DNA of 64,000 nt from Amphimedon queenslandica (GCF_000090795.2 NW_003546330.1:16448-80447), one strand, 5' to 3'. Counted from the first letter of the stretch, positions 22,978-34,943 are shown. Translations and numbers: made by a program. The notes: generated by a model not told the origin, from the sequence alone.

Positions 22978-25900
22978 ATGAGCTACTCCCCACTCAACCT
23001 CCGAATGTTTATTTACATGTACATCATGTTGCTAGGCAACGAACTGATATTCAAAACAAGTACACATGTAGCAGAGGCAGCAGATTTGACCAGTGTCCAC
23101 CCGACCAGTAGCCCTTATGCTGGCGGCACGACATTTCATGTTAATGGAACAGGGTTCCTGAATATACCTGAACCAAGATGCCAATTGACATTGTCAAGTT
23201 TATTAGCAATAACATTTGATGTTAATACTATCATTAATAATACGTACATGACGTGTGTGGTACCAGCTGTCAGTTCAGAGCAGATATCGTCAATCAAAGA
23301 AAATGGAAACAACACAATGCTACTGTCAGTGAAAGGAGCAGCTGGCCACATTAATATAACAATGTTTGACTTGGGGACCATAAACGTCACATCCATCCAA
23401 CCAAACTGGGGCTACAGGACAGAGTCGACAATTGTTAATCTCTATGGTAACGGATTTGTAAACACCACTAGTATTACGTGTAACATTGGGACGACCTCAT
23501 TCCCTGGAGTCTATTACAATACCAGTCGCATTCAGTGTGAGCTACCGCCACAGTCAATGACATATCAAGTTATCCTTGACGTATACTTGAATGGTCAGAC
23601 TGTATCAAGACTATCAACTTTAGACTATAACATAACAAACTTGTTTACATATTTTGCTACTCCTCCTCATCCAGTGTCCTCCTCATATGAGCCGTCATAC
23701 TCATCAATAATCCTCACTTTCGACAGAGAAGTTGAAATAGGAGGAGAAGAGCTTAATTCTACAAGCATTTCTAATAGTATAAACTGTAATCTTATATTTA
23801 CCAGCAGTTCAGTAGAGTCGCTTGGAGACAGAGCGAAATGTGATTGGTTGAACACGCTACAAAGAGGCATAGAGATAAAACTGGGTATCAACAATACAAT
23901 AAACCCTGGCTCAGTACTTGGCTTGATACATAATAGCTTACGTACCCGTTATGTAGCATTCTCTAAGCATTCTCAAGGAAACGTGACTGTACAATCTAAC
24001 AGAGTTGATCTGCTACCAGTAGCAATCATAGAACACCCACAAACCATACCAACTTGTGGTAATATAACCCTGCATGCCTCAAGCTCTCTATATCCTGGAC
24101 CAGCTCCAATGCTTTATGAATGGAATATAACCAGTACTGATACTATTGGATCAGGATCAGAAGATGAACTGGAGTCATTATACTCAATACAAGATGCACT
24201 ACCAAAAGGTTTCACAGAGCAAGCAACCATTACTCTATCATCATCATTATTTACTGATTATACCGACTATACTTTCACTTTAACTGTCCAGAATTATTTA
24301 GGACACAAGGACACAAAAAACATCACTTTAACAAAAGATCCAACCACAGACCCCAACACACCTCTGATAACAGTGATTGGTGGAAGAGAGAAGAGAATAG
24401 CTCCAAATAAAGAGCTATTAATAGAGACAATGCTGGTGAATTATTGTATGATATTAAACTCTTCGTTGTACTATCAATGGCTGCTACAAACTGAGAACAT
24501 GAGTTTTGTCCCTCTTACGGGGTTTACCAGTCGCCATGTTACCTTTAAATCACCTCTAATCTTGCTCCCCCCTCACACGCTGAGAGAACAGGATCATTAC
24601 CTGTTGACAATAAGTGTCACATCAGGAACACTCACGACTAACATAACAAGTAATGTCACTTTGATCTTGAGCAGAGAATCAGCTAAGATAGACAGCTCTG
24701 TCATTCAAGGTGGCAATGTTGTTCTTTATGATGTGAAGGACAACATTCCATTGAGATTAGATATCAATCCTAGTTTGGGACAAACAGCTCATGAAAATGA
24801 AGTTATTTGGAGTTGTAGAAATGAGATGAATAATGGCACTTGTGGTGGAACTGGTATCTTTCACCAACACTCTTCATTTCAGAACTATATACCTGGCCTC
24901 TTACTATCTGCTGGTTCGTATGAAATAACGGCAAGTTTCTATAGTCAATCAATTCAATATAATACCAGCCAGAAGATTATCATAAGTAATATCAATAATG
25001 ATAGTAACGTTACTTTAGTGTATTTGATGGGATCATCAACGCCTGTGGCCACTCATAGAACGACTGCAATAAGAGGGAGAGTGAGATCAGTTGGAAGTGG
25101 ATCAGTGACATGGAACTGTATTAGAACAGCAGGTAAAGGAGAGAGAGAGAGAGAGGAAGAGAGAGGGAGAGAGAGGGAGGGAGAGAGGGAGAGAGAGGAG
25201 TGTAACTAAGCATCCATTAGATTATTGTGTTGCATGAATCTCTCTAGTTCAAACAAAATGACAGCTACTAATATACATATAATATTAGCACTGATGTGTT
25301 TAGTTATTCATAACTCAAAATCAAACAAACAAACGAATATAGTTACTAATTCTTTTGATGTGTGACAAGTGATTTGTCTAGTGAAGTCTAATGATAACAA
25401 GATTGGAATGCATTAGGTTGTAATGAGAGATGGTCCTGCCTATAGAACAACTGTCAACAATGAACATGTGATAGAGACATGTACACCAAAACCACAAACA
25501 ACATAATATGCTACATGATCTGCTGTAGCTACATGATCCACTGTAGCTATGAGGACAAGAATGTCATTCCATTATCATTATCGTGTACATGTACATGGCT
25601 ATACATGTCGTTGCACATGTTTACATGTACACGTACATGTAGCACATACCGACCACACAAAATAGCAAAACATGTTAGTTTAAACTGAGCTGATATCATC
25701 ATTTTTAATAATTACAATTTTGATCGGAATCAGCTCAAATTCTCTACACAACATAAGAACATGTATATGCATCAGAAAATGTAATAATAATTCACTCTAA
25801 TCAATCAAATCTCTGCTTTTCATTAGGATATGCTTATATAAATATCAGTGACACTCTTGGGCCAAATAAAACTTCAATTAGAATAACAAGCTACTTAGAA

Positions 25901-28900
25901 TCAATCAGTGAAGAGAACCACGCCCTCCTTTCTTCATCGGAACACAAAGGTTTCTCAAACCCAGTAGCACTCGTAATACCAGGAGGTGCTCTGCTACCTA
26001 ATAACAAATACAAATTCCGTTTGTCGTCTTTTAAAGAAAGCGGAGAAGATGAAGGAGGGAGATATGCTGAAGTTGACGTATATACTGGCTCTCCTCCATC
26101 ATCAGGTCAGTTACTAGTAGAACCTTTAAATGGAGGTTCAGCATTGATAACACTGTACACAATAAGGGCTATTCATTGGACTGATGAACATGATGATATG
26201 CCATTGAAGTACAGGTATGGATATTCTCTTAGTCACAATATATCGGAGATAACATGGATGACACCAATAACCGGCAGAGATCATATCTCTAGTATTCTTC
26301 CAACACCAGCTCATGATAATTCCAGTCTATTAGTAGCTATGGAGGTGTTTGATACTAAAGGATCGGTCAATATGGCATGGAAGTCTATTAGTATTTCACA
26401 ACCAGACACAGTATTAGACCTGACGGGTTTAATGGAGAATATTCAGAGACTCTCTCTACTTGAGAAAAGGTGGATTGAAGGACTAGCGAGTTTGACAGTT
26501 CTTCTTTCATCAGTGAGCAATGCTACTGGTAACATGGTAGCTGGAGGTGAGGACAGTGTGAGGTATTTTAAAATATCATCTATTGATCTTGCTCTAAATC
26601 TTTTATCAACACAATTACCACATCATAAAGCATTCACTTCAATAGTACTCAATATATTGAAACTCTCACTGTCTCCAGGTATTCAGTTACCAATGGACAC
26701 AGTGGCATCATTATTGAAAGGAATGGAGACCATAGTTACCAGTTATACTGCTAGTAGTGGTGTATTTCTTGATAATGGAGTTTCAAGGCAAGAGGCTGAG
26801 CTGATTCTAAGCATTTACAATCAATTGGGAGAATCACACCGAACTAATGAAATCAATTATGATCAATATCGCATTATATCAAATCAAATTGATTCAAGCT
26901 ATCAAGCAATATCAGATACAATAGGATATGGTCTTTGCCAGCAGTTAGAAGCACAGGACGAAGCTATATCATTAACAAGTCCATACTTTGGAGTCCTGAA
27001 GGTCTACTACAGCATACCACCATGGGGCTTCAACATTGCATGTGATGATGGAGAAGTCAATTGTCCTGTTTTCACCAGCTCTGTAACATTTGGTGAGAAG
27101 GTTTTTAAAGAATACGTCCAAAGATACTGCACAACATTGAGTTCTTTGGGTAACTTGACAAGTTGTGAAGGAGTTTGCATGATAAGTAGACAGGCCGTCC
27201 TCAATTCCCATTGGAACGGAAACCCATTCTCTAATCACATCAAATCCCAACCAGTTAGGATAGATGTATTCAGTAAAGAGGGAGTTACTGATAGTCTAAT
27301 GACGAATGTCTCAGTTCTCCTCTCACTGTATTATCCAATCAGTGACAGTGGAGCCATTGAGTGTGTCTATTGGAATAATGTAACAGAGCAATGGGCCCAA
27401 TGTATTAACACTACTGTTGTAAGTACATGAACTATTGCAAGCTAATAATTACTATGTACATGTACTATTTTAATTATATATACATGTAGGTTTCATCTAC
27501 TGTGGTTGAATGCAGTTGTGAACTATCAAATGAAATTGCTGTCATTGATAAGTGTCCAAGTGGCTACTATGGAAGACGTTGCAATGAATGTAAGATGTAA
27601 TGTACAAAGGAGAGAGAGATAAGTATTATAGCAACAGTTATAAATGACACAATAATGTCTTCTTTATTCACAGTGTGTCCTCAAGGTCTATGGGGGTATG
27701 AGTGCTCACAGTTCTGTCGCTGCAATCAAAGAGGAACCTGTTCACAAGTTAACGGAGACTGTGACTGTGAACCAGGCTGGGCTGGAGACAGCTGCCAAAC
27801 AAGTGAGAAACAATAAAAGCATTAAACCGACAAGATTTGAATTCATATTTTTAGAGTGTGAGCCTCCACACTGGGGCAAGGGATGTCTTGAGGATTGTTT
27901 GTGTGAGAATGGACTCTGTGACTTTATTAATGGATCCTGTGATTGCTATGATGGATGGGTTGGAGCAACATGCAATGAAAGTTAGTACTGAATCTTTATT
28001 TCAAACATTATTCTCTTTATCAAGGTTGTTCTGATGGTTTCTTTGGAAAGTATTGCTCACAAAATTGCACTTGTCGTTCTCCTGAAGAATGCAGCCCGAT
28101 AACTGGCTACTGTACCTGTCAAGCGGGTTATACTGGTTCTACTTGTTACAATATCTGTCCAGAAGGATCCTATGGATTCAATTGCAGCATATCGTGTAAC
28201 TGTAGCGTTAACGGAACCAGCAGCTGTGATAATGTGAATGGAACCTGCTACTGCCTGGATGAATGGACTGGAGATGACTGTGACGAACCAAGTAAGAAGA
28301 AACTGTCCAATGTTGATTAATAATCTCTTTATTCTGTGTAGTATTTTCTCCAGTATCAACTACAGCACCAGAAGGAATACAAATATGGTGGATATTGCTA
28401 CCAGTCCTTCTAATACTGAGCATTGTAGTGATTGCTGTGGTATTAGCTGTTATACTTGTACTGAAGAATAAATCAAACAAGAGGAAGTTAAAGATACAAC
28501 CGATTGATCCATCAGCAGCTCCAGTTGAAGATACTGACATCGAAGGGGATGAGAACTCACTTACAATAACACGATCAAAATCACTTGTACGAGTCATCAG
28601 AAGGAAACAGCTTCAATCAGAGACAGGTAAGAAGGTGGAATGGTATTAATTATTATACATTATTATAAATAAAATTATCAGGAGAAGTTGGACAGTTCAA
28701 GGAGCCAGAAAAGATTGGTTCTAAACTGAGGTGGCAGATAATCAAATTAATTCCGGTTGAAAAACCTAAAAAATCGGAGACTCAGAAAGAAGATGATGAC
28801 TCCACTTCTGAGAATGAGTTGCAATTATGTTTAGAAGAATCTGACGAGTTTGAGGAGGAGATATATTTGAAAGGAGTCTATTTGGAGCCGACTTCGACTC

Positions 28901-29586
28901 TTAAAGACCTCAGGAATAACTTTATTGATAGCAATCAGCTGGAGACCAGTGATGTTTACTTTCAGTTTCTGAATTCTGATACACCTGGTGACCTCGTTCA
29001 AATTGATAACGAGGAAGAAATAAAACTGGAGAGATTTGAAGAAAGAGAGAAGACACTGTACATACAAGCAATTGATAAAAGTAAGTGATACTCATCATAA
29101 CTCATGAAACAGCATGAAAGCAGAGACTTTTGAATAAAAATGAATGACTGTGTACTATAGCCTGTGCTTCTTACAATTATTATTATTATTGTTGTTGTTG
29201 TTGTTATTATTATTATTATTTTAATAGATGCAATTATTCTTGAGCTTTGTGTGTGTGGTAAGTTTGCAGAGCTGGAATGTACTGACTGTCGAGGTAAAGG
29301 ATACTGCTCAGAGACATGCCAAACTGATGACTGGCCGGACCATGTTAGGACCTGCAGGGTAATGAGTGCAAGAAGAAAAGAAGAAAGAAGACAGAGAAAG
29401 CAAAGTAGAAGAGAGAAAAGGATCGAGAAACTGCAAAGAACCGGTTTCACACCTAACCCAGATATCTGTCGATGTGGGAAACTATCAGAGTATGAGTGCT
29501 CAAGCTGCGGAATGCAAGGATACTGCTCTTACGAGTGCCAGATTAAAGACTGGAAGTATCACAAACTGCTTTGTACTCAAAGATAA
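22978..29586 (+). CDS. Large receptor: IPT x2, REJ, GPS, EGF repeats, TM, two cytoplasmic MYND zinc fingers
   Basis: Exon 1 (22978-25132) opens with a hydrophobic leader. It then has IPT/TIG domains (DLTSVHPTSSPYAGGTTFHV; NVTSIQPNWGY) and the start of a REJ region (LPVAIIEHPQTIPTCGNITL). Exon 2 (25827-27418) continues REJ/GAIN-like sequence and reaches a GPS motif, CVYWNNVTEQWAQC, completed in exon 3 by VECSCELSNEIAVI. Exons at 27490-27589, 27674-27802, 27855-27979 and about 28024-28290 encode SREC/laminin-type EGF repeats. The exon near 28342 holds a TM helix (ILLPVLLILSIVVIAVVLAV). The tail has an acidic, possibly ubiquitin-like stretch (28681-29080), then two MYND fingers, CVCGKFAELECTDC-x-YC and CRCGKLSEYECSSC-x-YC (29228-29583). 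Splice phases agree throughout. The GPS lacks an obvious HL/T cleavage tripeptide, so autoproteolysis is doubtful. Confidence 0.88.
25138..25200 (+). repeat. (GA)n tract at a 5' splice site
   Basis: Starts directly after the donor at 25133. The long open frame reads through it as Glu/Arg, but the donor and the in-frame continuation at 25827 place it in an intron. Confidence 0.8.
25715..25795 (+). repeat. Short copy of the intronic repeat, core only (receptor intron)
   Basis: Contains TTTTGATCGGAATCAGCTCA, ACACAACATAAGAACATG and GCATCAGAAAATGTAATAA. It ends about 30 bases before the 3' splice site of the exon starting at 25827. Subfamily B, sense orientation. Confidence 0.75.
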
Positions 29587-30009
29587 GCTAATAATGAATA
29601 ATTTGAATTGTATATCACATGCTATATGATAATTGTGTAATTTTATATCTTAAAAGTTATAATACTCGCTTGTAACATAATGCACAAGTAATATGATTAA
29701 AGGACTTACCACATTGTTGCCAGCATTAGGCTGGAGAAGAATGGTATAGGCTGCCGTAGTTACCAGGTGGTCTTGACTCTTGAAAAGTACATGTGATGTG
29801 TAAAGAAAAGGTTCTAAAAATTTGAAAAAATGTAGTGCACAGCCTAAGAGAAAATAAACAGTGAGAAAGGCTTAGAAAGTAAAAAGAAATTAAAACTTAC
29901 AAATAAAGTAGCAATGTCGTGTGGGAGGGGCTAACCCACGTGTTAGCACGTGACAACACGTGTTGCAACTCCCCACCTCTTTTGGGTGGGGCTCATTCCT
30001 GCAAAGAAA
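29587..30009. other. Intergenic region before the RCC1 gene
   Basis: 423 bases. The receptor 3' UTR lies at the left. At 29930-29962 there are three closely spaced CACGTG-like words (CCCACGTGTTAGCACGTGAC, then ACACGTGT). This is an E-box cluster just upstream of the RCC1 gene start and probably part of its promoter. A possible minus-strand splice donor near 29709 has no supporting gene. Confidence 0.5.
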
Positions 30010-31302
30010 ATGGCTGAAAAGGAGAGGAAGACAGTGAGACTGTTTACTTGGGGATTTAATAAATATGGTCAGCTAGGAGACGGTCAGAGCACAAATAAAG
30101 AACTCCCTCAGCCTATTCTAACTGATTCCAGCAAGAACCAGCCCCGTGCAGTCTCGTGCGGGGCTCATTTTACTCTTGTTGGTAGCGGACCCTCTCTTGA
30201 CCTCTCCTCTTGCGGTAGGGGACTCCATGGGCGACTGGGGAATGGCTCAGAGTTAGATCAGAGCACGCTGAAGCCTGTTAGCGTGAGAACTAAAGAAAGG
30301 ATCGTCTCCTTATCTGCAGGACATTGGCATGGGTGCTTGGTCTCACCAGGTGGGGGTATCTTCTCTTGGGGTTACAACAAAGCACATGGAGTACTGGGGA
30401 CTACTGATGGACTACCTGAAGTATCTACAATACCGATACAGGTATCATGCAAGGTATGAAGAATACTATCGGCATATTTTAATAAGAAAAAATGAATAAT
30501 AACTGTTATTAAATATTGCCAAGAGCCTTTATGTGATCTTGATATTATTATCAAGTGATTCTTCATTATATTACACTAACAGGTATTATTTTCAGAGGTT
30601 AGCTGTGGCTTCAACTACACAATTGCAATCAGCAAAGATTCTCGATCAGTTTATTCGTGGGGCAGTGGAAGATTTGGAGTCCTTGGACACGGAGATAGAG
30701 AGGATCGGTTTATCCCAACACAAATCGAGTCTCTCTCGTCTGTTAAGATAACTAGAATACATGCTGGCTATTGTCATGCTGGTTTTATGAGCAATGAAGG
30801 ACTCTTGTATACATCTGGTAAGGGAAGTGATGGGGCTTTGGGTCATGGAGGAGATAAGACTGATCAGTTGGTTCCAAGGATAGTTGAGTCATTGATCAAC
30901 GTAGCTGATGTTAGCTGCTCTGCAGGTGAGCACCATTCCCATACTCTAATAGTTACTGGAGATGGTAACGTCTTTTCTTGTGGTGACGGATACAAGTGTA
31001 AGCTTGGCCATGGGAACGACAGGTCTCTCGACACGCCTACCAGAATAGACCCCGCCCACTTTAACGGTTGCAAGATAACTTCAGTCGCCTGTGGTGGGAT
31101 TCATAGTGTTGCCATGGCGACCGATGAAGCTGTGTTTACCTGGGGGTGTGGCAGTGACGGTAGACTGGGTCACCCTGAGGCTAAAGGACATCGCTACTTG
31201 TTTTTGAGTAGCGTCCCAAGACAAGTGGAGGGACTCAAGGGCTGGAAACCTTTCATGATATCCGCCTCTTACTATCACACAGCAGCTCTTTGCTATAAAT
31301 GA
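30010..31302 (+). CDS. RCC1-repeat (seven-bladed propeller) protein
   Basis: About 387 residues from two exons, 30010-30453 and 30583-31302. Joining AAG with GTATTATTTTCAGAG gives CKVLFSEVSCGFNYT and keeps the repeat spacing. RCC1 signatures recur: LFTWGFNKYGQLGDG, VSCGAHFTLV, SWGSGRFGVLGHGD, TSGKGSDGALGHGGD, SCGDGYKCKLGHGND, TWGCGSDGRLGHPE. The propeller makes up nearly the whole protein, with no HECT, BTB or FYVE partner domain. The function could be a Ran-GEF-like or a scaffold role; the sequence does not decide. The start at 30010 follows a short leader, and an upstream in-frame start at 29950 is less likely. Confidence 0.9.
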
Positions 31303-31507
31303 TAAATGAAGTTTTGTTTTTTTAAACACTGTCATTAATCAGATAATTATTTTTATTAAATCTTTTTAAAATTATTCATATTAAAAAAGAAAAAAATAAA
31401 ACATTAATTTTGACACAGCTAATAAGTGATACACAAACACTACCTTCTATAAATGACTACATCAGTGTATTCTTTGTTATTTAGTGATGTTGTTGCTGTT
31501 TTAGATT

Positions 31508-32246
31508 TTACATCATCTTCACATAATTAGCAGGAAATATTCCAATCCTGTCCTCCAATCTTCCCTCCCACCAGTCGTTAGTCGTGTCAGTTTTTGTAAT
31601 GACGTGAATGATTTGACCCTTACGAAACTCAAGGTCACACTTCATCTCAGCCCTGAAGTTGTACAGAGTCATTGCAGTTGGGAGTTTCTCCCAGTCTGCT
31701 TTATCGATTGCAGCGTATTTGTATATCTTCTTTTTTGGTTTCCTAACTGGAGCTGGTTTACTGCTTGAATCTTCCGATAATTTCAAATTAATGTTTGGTT
31801 TGAAACGTTTGAAGAAAGAGGGTTTGGGAGGTGGGCGTGTCGTAGAATAAGAGTCACGCCTGTACTTCTCAAACTCATCCTCGCTGTCCTCGTCATTATT
31901 CGGTGAGCTATAGGAAGCAGCTGGAACAGGAGGTGCTGTCGTACCAGAGCCACTGGTACGAGGCTTTGCTTTTGGAGCTACTGCTGGAGCTGGTTTTGAG
32001 GTATCCCCTCCCCCTCCTCCTCCTAGGTAGCGGTCACTGACATCTTTAACAGCTGCATCAGTAGCTCCTTTGACAGCTGCTCTTGTTGCTGAACGGCCCG
32101 CCTCAGATTGAGCAAACTTCTTGCCTGCTTTAGCTGCTCCAGAGCCTAACTTGGAGGCAAATGCACCATAGACACTGCTTCCACCATCATCTGTAATGAA
32201 AGAATGAAACTATCTTTCAAATAAACTTGTTGATCTTACCTGACAT
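31508..32246 (-). CDS. SH3-domain adaptor protein
   Basis: About 230 residues from two exons. Exon 1 is only ATGTCAG (32240-32246) before GTAAGA. Exon 2 (31508-32189) continues MSDDGGSSVYGAFASKLGSG in frame. The N-terminal 90 residues are Ala/Gly/Lys-rich, then a Pro-rich stretch (RPPPKPSFF) and a basic patch (KPKKKIYK) lead to one C-terminal SH3 domain. Its hallmarks are ALYNF-like TLYNF, DLEFRKGQ, DWWEGRL and GIFPANYV. The SH3 most resembles those of SH3YL1- and endophilin-like adaptors, but no SYLF or BAR domain is present. It is head-to-head with AATF. Confidence 0.85.
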
Positions 32247-32358
32247 TTTGCAGGAGCCCCACCCAAGAAAAACAAAACTTAATAAACCAAACTTTATAAC
32301 CTCTTTTCCCGGCAAATTAAATAGGCACGCCCATTTTCCCGGGAAAATAATTCGAAAC
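32247..32358. promoter_or_regulatory. 112-bp bidirectional promoter (SH3 gene / AATF)
   Basis: Only 112 bases lie between the two outward start codons. A perfect palindrome ATTTTCCCGGGAAAAT (32333-32348) and a related CTTTTCCCGG (32303-32312) resemble E2F-type half sites. Both genes' leaders must be very short. Confidence 0.6.
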
Positions 32359-33224
32359 ATGTGGAGTAGAAGAAAGAAGAAAGCTGGGACTTTAGCAGAA
32401 GAGATAAACTCACTGGTGGATCCCAGACCTAACTATGAGAGAGAAGAAGAGGAGGAGGAGACAGCAAAAATATGTGAAGGAGAATATTTGGAAGGAGACG
32501 AAGAAGAAGAAGAAGAAGAAGGGGAGTTAAACAGCAGCCATTTTGAAGGAGGTTATAAGAGAAGGTTGTCTCGTCAAGAAGAAGAAGAAGATCCTAAATA
32601 TGGTGGTCAGTCCATCTCTAGAGATGAAATGAATGATTATGATACACCTGGTAATTAACGGATACATTAATTAATTAATGGGTGTGGCTATTGATTAATT
32701 ATAGAGAGCAGTGATGATGACATATTGTCTGAGGGAGAGGAGGGGGAGGAGGAGGAAGAGGGGGAGGACATATTATCTGAGGGAGAGGGGGACAATGATG
32801 AAACTGATTCTGAGGAGGAGGAGGAGGAGGAGGAGAGAGAAGTAGGAGGAGCTTCGTCAGACTCACAAGAAGATTCATCAGATGTATTCATCCTTCCATT
32901 GGATAAAGGACGCACTCCAGCTGCTACTAATGAAGATGATGTTGACAAGGGAAAAGCCGTCAAACATCAATTGGGTAATAGAGAGAGAAAGATAAAGAAT
33001 GATTGAGATATTGTCAACTTAATGATAAATTAATTATAAGTATCCCCTTCTTTTTCTTTATCTCTTTTCCTCTCTCTCCCCCTCTTTAGCTTTATGGGAT
33101 GGGCTACTGGAAGGTCGTATTAAGCTACAGAAGTGTCTGAGTCTTACGAACCAGCTGCCTCAGAATGAAACTGCCACCAAATTCTCTGAGAGTGGACCAC
33201 TAGCATCAACCAGCTTGAATCAAT

Positions 33225-33274
<50 letters not shown>

Positions 33275-34903
33275 GCTGTAGGCGAGACTAGTCTGAATAA
33301 ACTAATGAGGAATTTACTTGAGCTACAAGAAACGCTGATTGCTAAATCACTTGACTCCGCCCCAGAGGAGGAGGAGGAGAAAGAGGAAGAGGGCGGGGAC
33401 TGGTATGAGGGTATCATCGAGAAAAGACACAAGAGACTCCGATGCTATAGAAACAAAGTGTTAGAAAAATGGAGCACTAGACTCCAACTGGCCAGTGGAA
33501 AATTAACAATGAAAGTAATTAATAATAATTAATTAATAATACATTAATTAACTATTATTATTTAATATTCTTTTTAGTCGTATTCATACCAGAGTAGACA
33601 GCAATCAGCTGTTAGTAATATTGAGTTTGCGTTGAAAGATCAAGCGAAATTGAGAAAGAGAACACAACTGAAGAGGACACAGCAGCAGCTGGTCACCCTA
33701 GGGAAGAGGAAGAGAGAGGGAGGGGCTGAAAGAGACTCTCACCTCAACGACGCTGATGAAGAGATCTTTAATGATGAAGACTTTTATCATCAGGTTTGTA
33801 CTGCCATAACTCATAAAGTAGTGATTGGAATCAACTACACAGCATAAGGACGTCAATATGTATCAGAAAATGTAATAAAAATTGGGGGTGATTTCGGAGC
33901 CATTTTTTGAAAAAAACCATGGGCTATAGCCTTGGGTATTTTTCAGATTTTTGGTGTTTTCTTAAAATGGCCGTAACTCAAAAAATTGAAGTCGGAATCA
34001 GCTCAAACTTTCTACACAGCATAAGGACATCAATATGTATCAGAAAATGTAATAAAAATTGGGGGTGATTTCGGAGCCATTTTTTGGAAAAAAACCATGG
34101 GCTATAGCCTTGGGTATTTTTCAGATTTTGGCTCATTTTTTAAAATGGCCGTAACTCAAAAAATTGAAGTCAGAATCAACTCAAACTTTCTACACAGCAT
34201 AAGGACATCAATATGTATCAGAAAATGTAATAAAAATTGGGGGTGATTTCGGAGCCATTTTTTGGAAAAAAACCATGGGCTATAGCCTTGGGTATTTTTC
34301 AGATTTTGGCTCATTTTTTAAAATGGCCGTAACTCAAAAAATTGAAGTCGGAATCAACTCAAACTTTCTACACAGCATAAGGACATCAATATGTATCAGA
34401 AAATGTAATAAAATTGACTATTAGGATACTCTTTTCTAATTTGTAGTTATTAAGAGAATTAATCCAGTCCAAGACTTCATTTACTGATAATGACACTGAC
34501 CAGGTGTCAATGGGAAAGTAAGAGAGAGAGAGAGAGAGAGAAGACATTTAATACAGTTTATAGGAAATGGTTAGAAATTCAGTCTTTACGAGCAAAAGTA
34601 AAAAAGAAAGTTGACACTAAGGCAAGCAAAGGAAGAAAACTACGGTACACAATATTAATAATAATAATAATAATAATAATTATTATTATTATTATAATTA
34701 TTATTAATAGGTATCATGTACATCAGAAATTAGTTGGATTAATGGCTCCAATAAACAGCTGCAATTATTCGGAATCTGCAAGGTAAATATCTCCTTTAAA
34801 TATTCTGAAATCTCCCCCTCCTTTTATTAGATATAATCTATTTAGTTCACTTTTTGACAGCAGAAAGATAGGCAATTCTAATTATACGGACACGACTAAT
34901 TAA
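32359..34903 (+). CDS. AATF: AATF/Che-1/Bfr2 homologue (small-subunit ribosome biogenesis)
   Basis: Nucleolar protein of the SSU processome, also linked to transcription and apoptosis control in vertebrates. Exons: 32359-32650, 32705-32974, 33090-33224, 33282-33514, 33578-33793, 34447-34517, 34564-34644, 34711-34782, 34831-34903. The N-terminal third is very acidic (Glu/Asp/Ser). Family landmarks follow: WDGLLEGRIKLQKCLSLTNQLP, YRNKVLEKWSTRLQLASGKL, RKRTQLKRTQQQL, LNDADEEIFNDEDFYHQLLR, KKVDTKASKGRKLRYHVHQK, LVGLMAPIN and YNLFSSLF near the C terminus. This is the full AATF plus TRAUB layout. Intron 33225-33281 is stop-free and made of AAT repeats. Intron 33794-34446 is filled by the 178-bp satellite. 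Confidence 0.95.
33225..33281 (+). repeat. 57-base (AAT)n intron that is also an open in-frame segment
   Basis: Donor CAAT-GTAATAAT and acceptor CTGCTGTAG flank an almost pure (AAT)n tract of 57 bases. Its length is a multiple of three with no in-frame stop. If retained, it adds C, a poly-Asn run and T-A-V-G in frame. Either reading is possible. Confidence 0.7.
33815..34425 (+). repeat. Intronic ~178-bp repeat family, subfamily A, about 3.4 tandem copies (AATF intron)
   Basis: The TCTACACAGC landmark at about 33834, 34011, 34189 and 34367 gives spacings of 177, 178 and 178. Copies are about 97% alike by eye. Units carry GGGGGTGATTTCGGAGCCAT, ACCATGGGCTATAGCC and AAATGGCCGTAACTCAAAAA. Sense orientation. 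The array occupies nearly the whole intron. Confidence 0.95.
34652..34710 (+). repeat. (AAT)n-(ATT)n self-complementary tract in an AATF intron
   Basis: A run of AAT triplets followed directly by ATT triplets can fold into a long AU hairpin spanning nearly the whole 66-base intron, bringing the splice sites together. Confidence 0.7.
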
Positions 34904-34943
34904 TTATTTATTAATGAAATATTGAAATATTAATGATGCTGAC

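Noticed and set aside
25820-26060. Start of a separate gene at the open frame beginning 26021
   Set aside because: The exon starts at 25827 after a good acceptor and continues the upstream receptor frame in phase, so it is an internal exon.
29695-29800. Possible minus-strand exon with a GTAAGT donor near 29709
   Set aside because: No following exon fits before the convergent receptor gene 3' end, and the short peptide has no recognisable similarity.
33220-33530. Separate small gene with a poly-Asn start
   Set aside because: The frame is that of AATF exons on both sides of the AAT tract.
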